Shown piece after piece: positions 1 to 8,406 of a stretch of DNA of 64,000 bases. This stretch comes from Polaribacter sp. NJDZ03. GTDB taxonomy: Bacteria > Bacteroidota > Bacteroidia > Flavobacteriales > Flavobacteriaceae. The notes under the pieces were generated by a model, which was given only the letters and a program-made list of their open reading frames with translations, did not search any database and was not told the DNA's origin. Positions within the stretch are counted from its first letter, which is position 1. Each line of letters opens with the position of its first letter. The stretch lies in NCBI RefSeq assembly GCF_019263805.1, contig NZ_CP079195.1, positions 685,501 to 749,500 of the forward strand, given 5' to 3'. The translations under genes were made by a program, and so were the position numbers.

Positions 1-408
1 AAAAAACGATATTGGCAGCTATCTAAAATCTACAGCGGTAGGTGTTGTGGTTTGATTAAAGATTAGAAAAAACGATATTCTACATTTGTAAGTTGTGCGC
101 CGTTCCCTTGTTGTGGTTTGATTAAAGATTAGAAAAAACGATATTAATATTACTACAGAAAGAGATACGGCTACAGTTGTGGTTTGATTAAAGATTAGAA
201 AAAACGATATTTGCAGATAGTGCAGAACCTCGTTTGATTGAGTTGTGGTTTGATTAAAGATTAGAAAAAACGATATTGAAACTGCCTTAGAAAGTGATGC
301 ACAAGAGTTGTGGTTTGATTAAAGATTAGAAAAAACGATATTATTAAAGATTTTGCTCGGAATCTTTACTAAGTTGTGGTTTGATTAAAGATTAGAAAAA
401 ACGATATT
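1..408 (+). CRISPR. Type II-C CRISPR array (right-hand end)
   Basis: Six complete, identical 36-bp repeats start at 44, 110, 176, 242, 307 and 373; the tail of a seventh covers 1-13, so the array continues left of the window. Repeats begin GTTGTGGTTT and end AACGATATT. Spacers are 30 bp except the one at 278-306 (29 bp). A GTTG start on the + strand fits type II-C repeats, whose 5' half pairs with tracrRNA, so crRNAs should be read rightward, toward cas2. All visible repeats are perfect, including the last, so no clear degenerate terminal repeat marks this end; a weak candidate lies near 432-467. No tracrRNA could be recognised. Confidence 0.97.
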
Positions 409-461
409 AGTTATTATGTTAACTACTAGTAATCATGGTTTTAGAGTGAAATATCGTATAT

Positions 462-510
462 AAAAAATGCTTCTTGTAAAGACATAATTGCTTTATTTGA
501 AGTATTTTTT
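462..510. terminator. Bidirectional terminator-like hairpin between CRISPR array and cas2
   Basis: A stem of 462-473 (ending ATGCTTC) pairs with 499-510 (starting GAAGTAT), and an inner stem pairs 476-481 with 491-496. Runs of A and T at the outer ends give a U-tract on either strand. It sits between the rightward array and the leftward cas2 gene, so it could stop both transcripts. Function is inferred from shape and position. Confidence 0.55.
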
Positions 511-621
511 GTTTCCTAATCAATAAATCTGTTCCCAAGAGCATTAGCTATGGCACGGAAATAAATATTTTTATTTAGAAGCAAATAACTATGTATTAAA
601 TACTTGCCTACCTCCCCTCGA

Positions 622-951
622 TTAAAAAAGTTCTAATTGCAATGGAGGTGGTTCTTTTGGAGTAGCAACTTTTCCCCAAAAATTCATGATATTACCATAT
701 TGTTTATCTGTAATTCTTAAAATACTCACTTTTCCGTAAGGCGGTAATAAAGCTTTTATACGTTTTTCATGAGCATCCGCACTTTCACTACTGGCACAAT
801 GACGCATATAAACAGAAAATTGCATCATTGTAAAACCATCTTTTAATAAGTTTTTTCTAAACAATTGCGCATTTCTACGGTCTATTTTAGTATCGGTTGG
901 TAAATCAAAAAAAACAAATAACCACATAATTCTGTATGCATTTAAATCCAT
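622..951 (-). CDS. cas2: CRISPR-associated protein Cas2 (type II-C)
   Basis: A 109-residue protein of normal Cas2 length with a ferredoxin-like start, 'MWLFVFFDLPTDT', in which Asp16 is the conserved metal-site residue. The C-terminal tail PPPLQLELF is the strand that swaps between subunits in Cas2 dimers. Cas2 dimers bridge two Cas1 dimers in the spacer-integration complex. The gene overlaps the end of cas1 by 10 bp, so the two are translationally coupled. The array begins about 210 bp downstream, the usual type II-C order. The assignment rests on length, motif and context and is secure. Confidence 0.96.
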   Translation of the reverse strand: MDLNAYRIMWLFVFFDLPTDTKIDRRNAQLFRKNLLKDGFTMMQFSVYMRHCASSESADAHEKRIKALLPPYGKVSILRITDKQYGNIMNFWGKVATPKEPPPLQLELF

Positions 952-1829
952 AATTTTGGATATAGAATTTTTCTATTTTTCCCTGCATAACATTGCTGTA
1001 AAGAACTTGTTGTTCTGCTTAAAGCGACCATTAATGGGCTTTTTTTATCTTCAAAATAAACAGTTTGTGTCAATACACTTAATAAATCTAGCTTAATGGG
1101 CGTTATTAAATCGTGCTCATCATATTTGTTTATAATTTCTAAAACTTTTGCATCAATTAAAGGTCTGTAAGGTTCCATAATATCGTCTGCCAAACAAAAC
1201 GCATTGTATTTATTATGATGATGAATACCAAGCGTATTTAATAAGCCACTACCAGAAAGTGCTCTTGCAACTGCGGCTCTTAAAACTATATAACCATAAT
1301 TTAAAAATAAATTTGGGTACACGCCTACTCTTTCTCTTTTAAAATTAAAGTCGAAAATATGTTTCCAATAATAAGCTGCCGCTACTCCTTCTCTATTATC
1401 TATATCGCCACTTAAAACCTTCGTTTTATAATGATTTAAAGGCGTATTTATTTTTCCTTGTTTTTCTAAAAGTAAAGCTTGGTTTTCTATTTTATACTTT
1501 ATTATTTGCTGCCATAGTTGTTTTTTTAGTGGTTCTGTAGCATTTATTTGATGTTTAAATAATTCTTGTTGTATGTGATGATTATCTAAGTTTAAAAGCA
1601 TGCTTTGTGGCATGTGTTTATTATCACAAAAAATAACACTCACATTATTAGCCGCTAATTTAGAAAGTGCCGGAACAGAAATATAGGTCTCTTGGTTTTC
1701 TATTACAATAAAACCAATATCTTCTATGGGTACTGTTTTAATTTCTTTTTTTTCATTTTTAACTACAAGTTGCTCCAATTTTGTTGTTAAAGAATATTTA
1801 TTAGAAAAAAATAGCGTTCTTTTAATCAT
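942..1829 (-). CDS. cas1: CRISPR-associated endonuclease Cas1 (type II)
   Basis: A 295-residue Cas1 integrase. The three metal-binding positions expected of Cas1 are visible: Glu147 in the DIDNREG segment, His204 in GIHHHNKYN and Asp216 in LADDIMEPYRP. The N-terminal beta domain (residues 1-80) leads into the helical catalytic domain. The sequence style (FFSNKYSL start, EPLKKQLWQQ) is that of type II-C Cas1. It inserts new spacers next to the leader together with Cas2. In this type cas9 is normally directly upstream, but upstream here (1830-2017) there are only 188 bp without a gene and then an unrelated SDR gene. The acquisition module is therefore separated from any effector in view. Confidence 0.97.
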   Translation of the reverse strand: MIKRTLFFSNKYSLTTKLEQLVVKNEKKEIKTVPIEDIGFIVIENQETYISVPALSKLAANNVSVIFCDNKHMPQSMLLNLDNHHIQQELFKHQINATEPLKKQLWQQIIKYKIENQALLLEKQGKINTPLNHYKTKVLSGDIDNREGVAAAYYWKHIFDFNFKRERVGVYPNLFLNYGYIVLRAAVARALSGSGLLNTLGIHHHNKYNAFCLADDIMEPYRPLIDAKVLEIINKYDEHDLITPIKLDLLSVLTQTVYFEDKKSPLMVALSRTTSSLQQCYAGKNRKILYPKLWI

Positions 1830-1931
1830 AGTTTTCGTTTTATACTAGACAATATCTACCACTAAATTGTTTAAAAACAATGTTTTAACAATATAGCTTA
1901 GGTAAGAATAGTTATAAATTTTATAATTCTT

Positions 1932-1947
1932 TTACGGAAAACCGTAA
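1932..1947. other. Small hairpin in the cas1 upstream region
   Basis: TTACGG (1932-1937) and CCGTAA (1942-1947) form a perfect 6-bp stem with a four-A loop. The 188-bp gap between cas1 and the SDR gene also holds ATTGTT...AACAAT near 1868. I looked here for a tracrRNA anti-repeat complementary to the CRISPR repeat and found none. Role unknown. Confidence 0.3.
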
Positions 1948-1963
1948 CGGTATAAAATTTTAC

Positions 1964-2002
1964 AAAAAAAAAGCTCAACCTATTATAGTTGAGCTTTTTT
2001 TT
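1964..2002 (-). terminator. Intrinsic terminator downstream of the SDR gene
   Basis: The stem AGCTCAAC / GTTGAGCT has an 8-base loop and A/T runs on both sides. It lies 16 bp beyond the stop codon of the leftward SDR gene, and its symmetry would also allow termination on the other strand. Confidence 0.8.
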
Positions 2003-2017
2003 ATTGTTTAAATGAGA

Positions 2018-3553
2018 CTACCAATCAATCGGAAAATAATCTTTTAAAAATTTACCAGACCAATGTTTTCCGGTATTAATTCCATCAATTAAAGGATCCA
2101 TAACTCTTGCAGCTCCGTCTACAATATCTAACGGTGGCTGAAAATCATGTGTTTCTACTTTGTGCTTAGATAATTCTGCAGGATCTTCATCTGTAACCCA
2201 ACCTGTATCAACAGCATTCATATAAATACCCGATTTTGCAAATGTAGAAGCCGAAGTATGCGTTAACATATTTAAGGCAGCTTTTGCCATATTTGTATGT
2301 GGATGTCTGTCTACCTTTTTAAATCGGTGGAACTTCCCTTCCATCGCTGTAACGTTGATAATATGCTTTTTACCCGTATTTTCTTTCATCATTAAATTAG
2401 ACAAACGATTACACAACACAAACGGAGCAACAGCATTTACCAACTGAACTTCTACCATTTCTGTCGTCTCGATTTCGCCTAATTTTAAACGCCAGCTATT
2501 TGTTTTTCTTAAATCTACCTGTTGTAAATCTGCATCTAATTCGCCTTCCGGAAAAACTTCTGCCGTTTGTAATGAGTTGTCAAAACTATACGGAATTTGA
2601 GATAATTCAGCAGAATTACGCAAACCAATTCCTGGTTCTGGTCCGTGCCAAGTAACTGGCAACACGTTGTTTTTATCGGTTTTAGCAGTAGATACACTTA
2701 AGCTAGACAATTCTTCTAAACAGCCTTCGTGATCCTGTAATAACCTTTGTGCTAACTTTGGTAATTGATCTATCGGTTTCTTTTCGTTCTCCATTAAATG
2801 GAAATAAAAACCAGATGGTCTTCTTACTGTTTGCGCTGCATTATTGATTAAAATATCTAATCGATCGTATTTTTGTTCTATATAATTACAGAAAATTTCT
2901 ACACTTGGTATGTGTCTTAAATCTAAACCATGAATATGCAAACGATGGCTCCAATCTTTATAATCTTCTTCTTTTGCAAAACGAATCGCAGAATCTGCAG
3001 GAAAACGAGTTGTTGCTACAACCGTTGCTCCAGAACGTAAACACATTAACGTAATGTGATATCCGATTTTTAAACGAGAACCTGTGATTACAGCTACTTG
3101 TCCTTTTAAATCTGTAGTTTGAAAACGTTTTGCATAATTTAAATCGCCACATTCTGTACACATCGTATCATAAAAATGATGCAACTTGGTAAAAACCGTT
3201 TTACATACATAACAATTTCTTGGCGATTCTAATTCTGGTGTATCTTCATTTAATTCTGCTGCCCCTAATAATTTAGGTGCCACAAATAAAGCTGCCTCTC
3301 TTGCAGAACGAATCCCTGTTGATTTTCTAGCGTGTTTATCGCTTTCAATCATTTTACGTTTTGCTGCTTTTTTTGCGTCTTTACGTCTGCGTTGAAATTC
3401 ATCACGATTTGGACGAGACAATTCGCCAGCAACTTTAAAAAGTGCGACTCTTTGTTCTTCTGGCAATTCAAAAAGCTGATTCGTATCCTCCAATAATTTT
3501 TGAAGGGTATTGATACACGAATTTACTTCTGATTTTAATTCTTTATTACTCAT
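2018..3553 (-). CDS. Zinc-ribbon SDR-family protein with atypical active site
   Basis: A 511-residue protein. Residues 1-110 are charged and helical. A CxxC...CxxC cluster (Cys114, 117, 132, 135) looks like a zinc ribbon. A short-chain dehydrogenase/reductase Rossmann fold follows, with TGSRLKIG at 157-164 and NNAA at 237-240. At the usual catalytic site the Tyr of YxxxK is Thr (TNMAK), and the preceding Ser region reads NVTAMEG, so classic SDR chemistry is doubtful. It lies 4 bp downstream of a DEAD-box helicase gene in the same direction and is probably co-transcribed with it. It could be a reductase with altered chemistry or an NAD(P)-sensing protein; substrate unknown. Confidence 0.8.
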   Translation of the reverse strand: MSNKELKSEVNSCINTLQKLLEDTNQLFELPEEQRVALFKVAGELSRPNRDEFQRRRKDAKKAAKRKMIESDKHARKSTGIRSAREAALFVAPKLLGAAELNEDTPELESPRNCYVCKTVFTKLHHFYDTMCTECGDLNYAKRFQTTDLKGQVAVITGSRLKIGYHITLMCLRSGATVVATTRFPADSAIRFAKEEDYKDWSHRLHIHGLDLRHIPSVEIFCNYIEQKYDRLDILINNAAQTVRRPSGFYFHLMENEKKPIDQLPKLAQRLLQDHEGCLEELSSLSVSTAKTDKNNVLPVTWHGPEPGIGLRNSAELSQIPYSFDNSLQTAEVFPEGELDADLQQVDLRKTNSWRLKLGEIETTEMVEVQLVNAVAPFVLCNRLSNLMMKENTGKKHIINVTAMEGKFHRFKKVDRHPHTNMAKAALNMLTHTSASTFAKSGIYMNAVDTGWVTDEDPAELSKHKVETHDFQPPLDIVDGAARVMDPLIDGINTGKHWSGKFLKDYFPIDW

Positions 3554-3557
3554 ACTC

Positions 3558-4865
3558 TTACACTTCGTAAATTCTAACTTTTTTCTTTTTTAAACGAGAA
3601 TTGTTTAATTTCTCAATTAATTCGGCTGTTAATGTTGATGGTACTGCTACAAAAGCACAATCTTGTTTCAACTCTATGTCACCCAGTTGATCTTTACTTA
3701 ATTTTCCTTGTTTTATAAACAAACCTGCAATATCTCCTTTAGAAATTTTGTCTTTTCTACCGCCAGAAATAAATAATGTTTCCCAAAAAACAGGACTTCT
3801 TTCTGCTTGTTTAGAAATGTCTTGTAAATCTGCATGTTTAATAAAATCTGGTAAACGTTCCTCTTTCCATTTTAAAACAAAGGCAGTTCCTTCTGCAGAA
3901 ACTCTTGCTGTACGTCCGTTTCTATGAGTAAATTCTTCAATTGCTTGTGGCAATTCATAATGAATGATGAAACTCATTTCTGGCACATCAATTCCTCTTG
4001 CTGCTAAATCTGTTGCAATTAATAATTGATTGGTTCCGTTTCTAAATTTAATTAAAGAACGTTCTCTATCTTTTTGCTCCATTCCTCCACTAAAGCAACC
4101 ATGTTTTATGTTCTTGCTCTCTAAAAATGTACTTACATTATTTATAGAATCTTTTAAATTACAAAAAACAATTCCTTGTTTATTTCCTAAATGATTTAGT
4201 AAATGTAATAAGGTATTTAGTTTATTTTTAGCTGGAGAAAGTACTGTTCTTATTTGTAATTTTGATGTTACCGCTTTTAAATAATTAACGGTGTTTGGTT
4301 TACTTAAACCTACAAAATCAGGAATTTCAACTCCTTGTGTTGCAGAAGTTAATATGCGTTTATTTAAAGATAATTGATTGATGATATTACGCATCTCATA
4401 TTCAAAACCAACTTCTAAAGACTTATCAAATTCATCTAAAATTAAGGTTTTAATATGTTCTTTAGAAAAACGATCGTTTGCAAAATGATCAGATATTCTA
4501 CCCGGTGTTCCTATTAAAATTGAAGGAATATGTTTTAATTCTATCTTATCTTTAGACATCGGTCTACCTCCGTAAACCGCATTTACTTTAAAGCCAGAAC
4601 CCATAGAACGAATTACTTGTTCTATTTGAATTGCCAATTCTCTAGAAGGCACTAAAATTAAAGCTTGTACTTCTTCTAAATTTGGATCTAAAAGTTCTAA
4701 TAAAGGTAAAGAAAAAGCCAATGTTTTTCCTGTTCCTGTTGGCGAAAGTAAAATTACATTATCGTTTTTATTAATGGTAGCAATCGCTTCTTTTTGCATT
4801 TGATTTAACTCTTCAATCTGCAATTTTGATAATATATCTTGTTGACTTTTAATGTTATTTGCCAT
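3558..4865 (-). CDS. DEAD-box-like ATP-dependent RNA helicase (DEFD variant, DbpA-type tail)
   Basis: A 435-residue helicase. Walker A is SPTGTGKT (41-48), followed by PSREL (73-77), TPGR (120-123), motif II as DEFD (144-147) instead of DEAD, and SAT (174-176). Domain 2 carries [10 protein letters not shown] and HRNGRTAR. Residues from about 365 resemble the DbpA C-terminal RNA-binding domain, which in DbpA binds 23S rRNA. A ribosome-assembly role is therefore likely, but specificity is inferred. No clear Q motif is seen upstream of Walker A. It is first in a two-gene operon with the zinc-ribbon SDR gene (4-bp gap), and its mRNA leader contains a strong hairpin 16 nt before the start codon. 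Confidence 0.9.
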   Translation of the reverse strand: MANNIKSQQDILSKLQIEELNQMQKEAIATINKNDNVILLSPTGTGKTLAFSLPLLELLDPNLEEVQALILVPSRELAIQIEQVIRSMGSGFKVNAVYGGRPMSKDKIELKHIPSILIGTPGRISDHFANDRFSKEHIKTLILDEFDKSLEVGFEYEMRNIINQLSLNKRILTSATQGVEIPDFVGLSKPNTVNYLKAVTSKLQIRTVLSPAKNKLNTLLHLLNHLGNKQGIVFCNLKDSINNVSTFLESKNIKHGCFSGGMEQKDRERSLIKFRNGTNQLLIATDLAARGIDVPEMSFIIHYELPQAIEEFTHRNGRTARVSAEGTAFVLKWKEERLPDFIKHADLQDISKQAERSPVFWETLFISGGRKDKISKGDIAGLFIKQGKLSKDQLGDIELKQDCAFVAVPSTLTAELIEKLNNSRLKKKKVRIYEV

Positions 4866-4881
4866 ACTTATTTCTTTTTTT

Positions 4882-4901
4882 AGTAAATGGTATCATTTAC
4901 T
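4882..4901 (-). promoter_or_regulatory. Hairpin in the helicase mRNA leader
   Basis: AGTAAATG (4882-4889) and CATTTACT (4894-4901) form a perfect 8-bp stem with a 4-base loop, just upstream of the helicase ATG at 4865. In the leftward transcript it is flanked by A-runs, so it is not an intrinsic terminator there. It could control translation of the helicase. On the + strand it has T-runs but there is no gene to terminate. Confidence 0.4.
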
Positions 4902-4995
4902 TTTTTAATGATGTCTGGTTGAATAAAATTAAGACGAACTTAAATATTTATATCTACCATTGACAGTTTATATAACTTACTATTTACAAAAATCA

Positions 4996-5046
4996 CCACA
5001 TAGATACATAGCTCATATAGTCTATGTTTTCTATGTTCCTCTGTGG
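4996..5046. repeat. Imperfect palindromic intergenic repeat
   Basis: CCACATAGATACATAG at 4996-5011 faces its imperfect complement at 5031-5046 (13 of 16 positions), forming a long hairpin. It lies 14 bp after the stop of the RhlE-type helicase. It could act as a weak terminator or be a dispersed repeat; no T-run follows. Confidence 0.5.
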
Positions 5047-5059
5047 TAAATAATATTGT

Positions 5060-6400
5060 TTATTTCTTTTTCTTCTTTTTAATTATCGCTGGTTTTGTCT
5101 TTGCACTAGCTGTTTGTGCTAAATAATTAGACAAAACTTTATCTACCAATTCTTCTTTGGTTAAATGATGAAATATCGTTTTAATCTCTGCTTTTAAATC
5201 TTCTGAAATAGCACGATTTGGTTTTGCTTTAAACACTTTTTTAGCCCACAGAATTGTATTATTATCTTCAATACTTTGTGCATCTGCTTTTTTATATTCT
5301 TTAAAAACCAACCCTAAATCTTCTTCAAATTCAGGAATTTCTTCTAATTCTTCTGGTTGTATCACACTTAAAGAAAGTCCGGTTGCACCTGCCCTAGCCG
5401 TTCTACCGCTTCTATGTACATACGTTTCATATTTGTCTGGTAAATGGTAATTTACTACGTAAGAAATTTCTTTTACATCAATACCACGAGCAGCTAAATC
5501 TGTTGCTACTAAAATATCAATATTTCCTTCTCTAAATTGTCCCATTACGCGATCACGAATCCCTTGAGTTAAACTACCGTGTAAAGCACCTGATGAAAAT
5601 TTATTAATCGCTAAATTTTTAGCTAATTTATTAACGGCTGCTTTGGTTTTACAGAAAATAATTCCGCGTTCTCCTTCTTTAGTCGATAAAAAATGCATTA
5701 AAACATTCAATTTTTCTATCGGTTCTACCACCACATATTGATGATCGATGCCTTGATGCCCAACAGAATCCATATCCGTTTCTATATGTTCTACGTGTTT
5801 AGACATATAGTTTTGTATCAATTGCTTGATGGTTCCTGGCATTGTTGCTGTAAACAACAACGTTCTTCTAACATTCGGAATTTCTTTTATAATAGCATCT
5901 ACTTCTTCCTTTAAAGCGCTTACCATTTCATCTGCTTCATCTAAAACAAAGTAGTTGATTTTTGTAATATCAATCGCTTCACGTTTCATCAAATCTACCA
6001 ATCTACCTGGAGTTGCAATTACAATACTAGGTTGCTGTTTAATCGCTTCAATCTGCGGTTTTATTGGGATTCCACCACAAATAGATATTATTTTCTCCTT
6101 TTGTTCATCCGAAGAAAAAGAAAGTAAATTGTCATAAATTTGATGTCCTAATTCTCTTGTTGGCGCTAAAATTAAAACTTGAATATGTGTTTCATCTGCT
6201 TTAATTTTTTGCAATAAAGGCAAACCAAAAGCAGCTGTTTTTCCGGTTCCTGTTTTTGCTAAAACCACCATATCTTTCTTTTTATGTAAGATAAAAGGAA
6301 TGGTTTTTTCTTGAACCGCAGTAGGAACTGTAATTTCTAATTTTGCTAAACGTGCTTCTAATTCTTTATGAATTCCTAAAGATGAAAAAGTTTTTGACAT
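5060..6400 (-). CDS. DEAD-box ATP-dependent RNA helicase (RhlE/CshA-like)
   Basis: A 446-residue helicase if started at the ATG at 6400 (MSKTFSSLGI), the typical N-terminus of the family; an upstream ATG at 6448 would add 16 atypical residues. Q-motif region at 20-32 (ITVPTAVQ), Walker A AKTGTGKT (48-55), PTREL (80-84), TPGRLVDL, the DEAD box, SAT, and domain 2 with [10 protein letters not shown] and HRSGRTARAG are all intact. The tail is lysine-rich (IIKKKKKK), a common RNA-binding extension. Such helicases remodel structured RNA in ribosome biogenesis or mRNA decay, notably in the cold. It is separated by 194 bp from the DEFD helicase, so it is probably a separate unit. Confidence 0.92.
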   Translation of the reverse strand: MSKTFSSLGIHKELEARLAKLEITVPTAVQEKTIPFILHKKKDMVVLAKTGTGKTAAFGLPLLQKIKADETHIQVLILAPTRELGHQIYDNLLSFSSDEQKEKIISICGGIPIKPQIEAIKQQPSIVIATPGRLVDLMKREAIDITKINYFVLDEADEMVSALKEEVDAIIKEIPNVRRTLLFTATMPGTIKQLIQNYMSKHVEHIETDMDSVGHQGIDHQYVVVEPIEKLNVLMHFLSTKEGERGIIFCKTKAAVNKLAKNLAINKFSSGALHGSLTQGIRDRVMGQFREGNIDILVATDLAARGIDVKEISYVVNYHLPDKYETYVHRSGRTARAGATGLSLSVIQPEELEEIPEFEEDLGLVFKEYKKADAQSIEDNNTILWAKKVFKAKPNRAISEDLKAEIKTIFHHLTKEELVDKVLSNYLAQTASAKTKPAIIKKKKKK

Positions 6401-6474
6401 TAAATATATTTTTTGCAAAGATAAGTCTACTTTTATAAGAACAAACAAACTCGCTATATATTATAAAAATAAAA

Positions 6475-6498
6475 AAATCCACCTAAAAAGGTGGATTT
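6475..6498 (-). terminator. Intrinsic terminator of the SnoaL-like lipoprotein gene
   Basis: AAATCCACC (6475-6483) pairs perfectly with GGTGGATTT (6490-6498), with a 6-base loop. On the minus strand it is followed by a T-run. It lies 41 bp past the stop codon at 6540. Confidence 0.9.
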
Positions 6499-6539
6499 AA
6501 ACGTGAAATATAATGACACTTTAATTCTAGAGTTGAAAA

Positions 6540-7427
6540 TTAATTATGAAAATTAAACTTCCCATTGGTGTTTTTTCTGTCAGACTCTTTTAAAATGGTT
6601 TCCATAACATCCCAATGTTCTGCTATTTTATTGTTTTCTACTCTAAACAAATCGTAATAAGAGGTTGCTTTTCCAGCAAAAGTTCCTTCACTAATGGCTA
6701 ATACAAAATTCCCTTGTCCTAACACTTTGTGCGTTTTTGTAACAACCATAGCAATTCCTTGTTTTGCCATTCCTTCTAAAACCGCGCCTAAACCAGATAA
6801 ACCATCTGCAATTTGTGAATTGTGTTGAATGTAGTTATCTCCATCAAAATAATTAGATAGTTTTTCCATTTTACCATCAATTAAAACATCTTTTACAAAA
6901 TTATGTACCAATGTTTTATTAGCAGTCGTTTTATCTAAATCTGTAATTGCTGTTGTTCCGTCTATTTGTGAATGTCCGCTAGCATTTTTAGGTAAAACTG
7001 CTGTTAGATTGTCCCAATGTTCTACAATTTGTCCGTTTTCGAAACGAAAAATATCAAATCCTATTTTTGGACCAAAAAAATCATAAGCTGTCTGTGTAAA
7101 AACATAATCTTCATCCTCAAAAGCTCTTACTGTATTTACTTTAAAGCCACCTTCTGGAGCATGACTTAATAAAGCGCCAAAACCTGCTAAACCATCTGCA
7201 ACCGCAAGGTTATGTTGTGTATAATTAGTTGGGTTAATAAAAGCCACTGCATTTTTATCTCCAGTTTCTATACTCTTTAATACGGCTAATGTTTTTTGTT
7301 TATTCGATAATTTACTGATTGTTTCCATCTTTATACCTTCTTTTAAATTTTGATTATTATCTGTTTTTATAGTTTTACAAGATGTGAATGCAAATACTAC
7401 TGTTATTGCTATAATTGTTTGTTTCAT
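6540..7427 (-). CDS. Lipoprotein with two SnoaL/NTF2-like domains
   Basis: A 295-residue protein. The N-terminus has a hydrophobic stretch ending in FTSC at Cys17, a lipobox, so it is probably exported and lipid-anchored. Two similar halves follow (about 40-155 and 165-290). Each carries 'Y.QHN...ADGL.G.GALL'-type and 'YDFF...FDIFR.ENG.I.EHWD'-type segments, typical of SnoaL-like or polyketide-cyclase-like NTF2 folds. The halves look like an internal duplication. The family includes enzymes and small-ligand binders; substrate here is unknown. It stands alone, with its own terminator. Confidence 0.82.
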   Translation of the reverse strand: MKQTIIAITVVFAFTSCKTIKTDNNQNLKEGIKMETISKLSNKQKTLAVLKSIETGDKNAVAFINPTNYTQHNLAVADGLAGFGALLSHAPEGGFKVNTVRAFEDEDYVFTQTAYDFFGPKIGFDIFRFENGQIVEHWDNLTAVLPKNASGHSQIDGTTAITDLDKTTANKTLVHNFVKDVLIDGKMEKLSNYFDGDNYIQHNSQIADGLSGLGAVLEGMAKQGIAMVVTKTHKVLGQGNFVLAISEGTFAGKATSYYDLFRVENNKIAEHWDVMETILKESDRKNTNGKFNFHN

Positions 7428-7533
7428 AATTTTTAAAATTGTTATTATTTATGATGCAAAATTAGAATAGAATACCCGTTTCATTAAGATAGATATCGGA
7501 TTAAAAATGGTTAATATAGAACCTATAAACAAA

Positions 7534-7559
7534 AAAACTCCTTTTAAAAAGAAGTTTTA
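7534..7559 (-). terminator. Terminator of the nitroreductase gene
   Basis: An A/T-rich hairpin, AAAACTCCTTTT with AAAAAGAAGTTTT, is followed on the minus strand by a T-run. It lies about 60 bp beyond the nitroreductase stop codon. Confidence 0.65.
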
Positions 7560-7617
7560 TGGTTAATGCTATATTTCTAGATACCTAATTCTATAAATTT
7601 TAAAAATAGGTTTACGT

Positions 7618-8277
7618 TTATATTTCAGTAAATATTTCACTTTCTGGTAATCTAGATTTTGGCGTTTTATCTGTAGCATTAAAATCAGTAGCTGTTCTGT
7701 AACCAATAGAAACAGCGGTAATTGCTGTAAATCCTTTTGCTCTTAAACCAAACTCCTCATCTAAAGCTTTCATATCTAAACCTTCCATTGGTGTAGCATC
7801 AATATTTAAACTTGCAACTCCTAATAAAAATTGACCAATATTTAAATAGACTTGCTTTTCCATCCAATGTTGTACGTCTTTTAAATCGTATTTATGAATA
7901 TCTGCAAAAGCATTCATTCCGCCATACATTCCGTTTTTTATGTCTTCATTAGGGAATCTTCCATCTTTATCCTGCACTTCTAAAAGATGTTTCATATAAA
8001 CATCATCTGCACTTGTTCTAGAACAAAACAATACTACTGCAGATGCGTTAACAACTTTAGGTTTGTTAAAGTGATAAAACCCTTCCGTACCTTTTGCTAT
8101 GCGTTCTTTTCCTGCTGCTGTTTCTGCAATAATAAAGTGCCAAGGTTGTAAGTTTACACTAGACGGACTCATCCTTAATAAATTTTTTACTTCTGCCATA
8201 TCTGAAGCAGATATTTTTTTTGAGGTATCAAATTCTTTGGTAGTGTATCTCCAGTTTAATGTTTCTGTTAAATTCAT
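7618..8277 (-). CDS. NAD(P)H-dependent nitroreductase family oxidoreductase (NfsB-like)
   Basis: A 219-residue FMN-dependent nitroreductase. It starts with NWRYTTKEFDTSKKIS and has the SPSSVNLQPWHFI segment that contacts FMN phosphate. The middle contains a QVYLNIGQFLLGVASLNID helix, and EGLD lies near residue 165, as in NfsB/YfkO-like enzymes, of which it has full length. Such enzymes reduce nitro, quinone or flavin-type acceptors; the physiological substrate is unknown. It is divergent from an HxlR-type regulator gene with interlocked promoters, the usual arrangement for an electrophile- or quinone-inducible reductase. The context supports, but does not prove, regulation by that neighbour. 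Confidence 0.92.
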   Translation of the reverse strand: MNLTETLNWRYTTKEFDTSKKISASDMAEVKNLLRMSPSSVNLQPWHFIIAETAAGKERIAKGTEGFYHFNKPKVVNASAVVLFCSRTSADDVYMKHLLEVQDKDGRFPNEDIKNGMYGGMNAFADIHKYDLKDVQHWMEKQVYLNIGQFLLGVASLNIDATPMEGLDMKALDEEFGLRAKGFTAITAVSIGYRTATDFNATDKTPKSRLPESEIFTEI

Positions 8278-8324
8278 TTTTTATATTATTTTATGATGGT
8301 TCTTTATTACTATAAATTTTATAG

Positions 8325-8380
8325 TTGCAAAAGTAAGTATAGTATTTTATCTTTGCAATAACGGTCGGAAAGTATAGTAT
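8325..8380. promoter_or_regulatory. Interlocked divergent promoters with paired operators
   Basis: Rightward promoter for the HxlR gene: TTG at 8325-8327, 20 bp, TATCTTTG at 8348-8355. Leftward promoter for the nitroreductase: TTG (minus strand) at 8358-8356, 20 bp, TACTTTTG at 8335-8328. Each promoter's -7 element lies next to the other's -33. An 11-bp direct repeat AAGTATAGTAT occurs at 8335-8345 and 8370-8380, the first between the two -7 boxes and the second over the HxlR start-site region. These are good candidates for HxlR operators. Confidence 0.75.
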
Positions 8381-8406
8381 CTATTTTTGAGTAAAAAATT
8401 AAAATT

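Noticed and set aside
432..458. Minus-strand anti-repeat of a tracrRNA
   Set aside because: AAACCATGAT could pair with the repeat's first ten bases, but the tail would run straight into the array. A degenerate array repeat explains the likeness better.
1830..1963. tracrRNA gene upstream of cas1
   Set aside because: The usual place was read on both strands, but nothing complementary to the 5' half of the repeat was found; only two small AT-rich hairpins are present.
2958..3161. Antisense open frame inside the SDR gene
   Set aside because: It is rich in Cys, Phe, Arg and Ser, lies fully inside a well-supported gene and resembles no protein I know.
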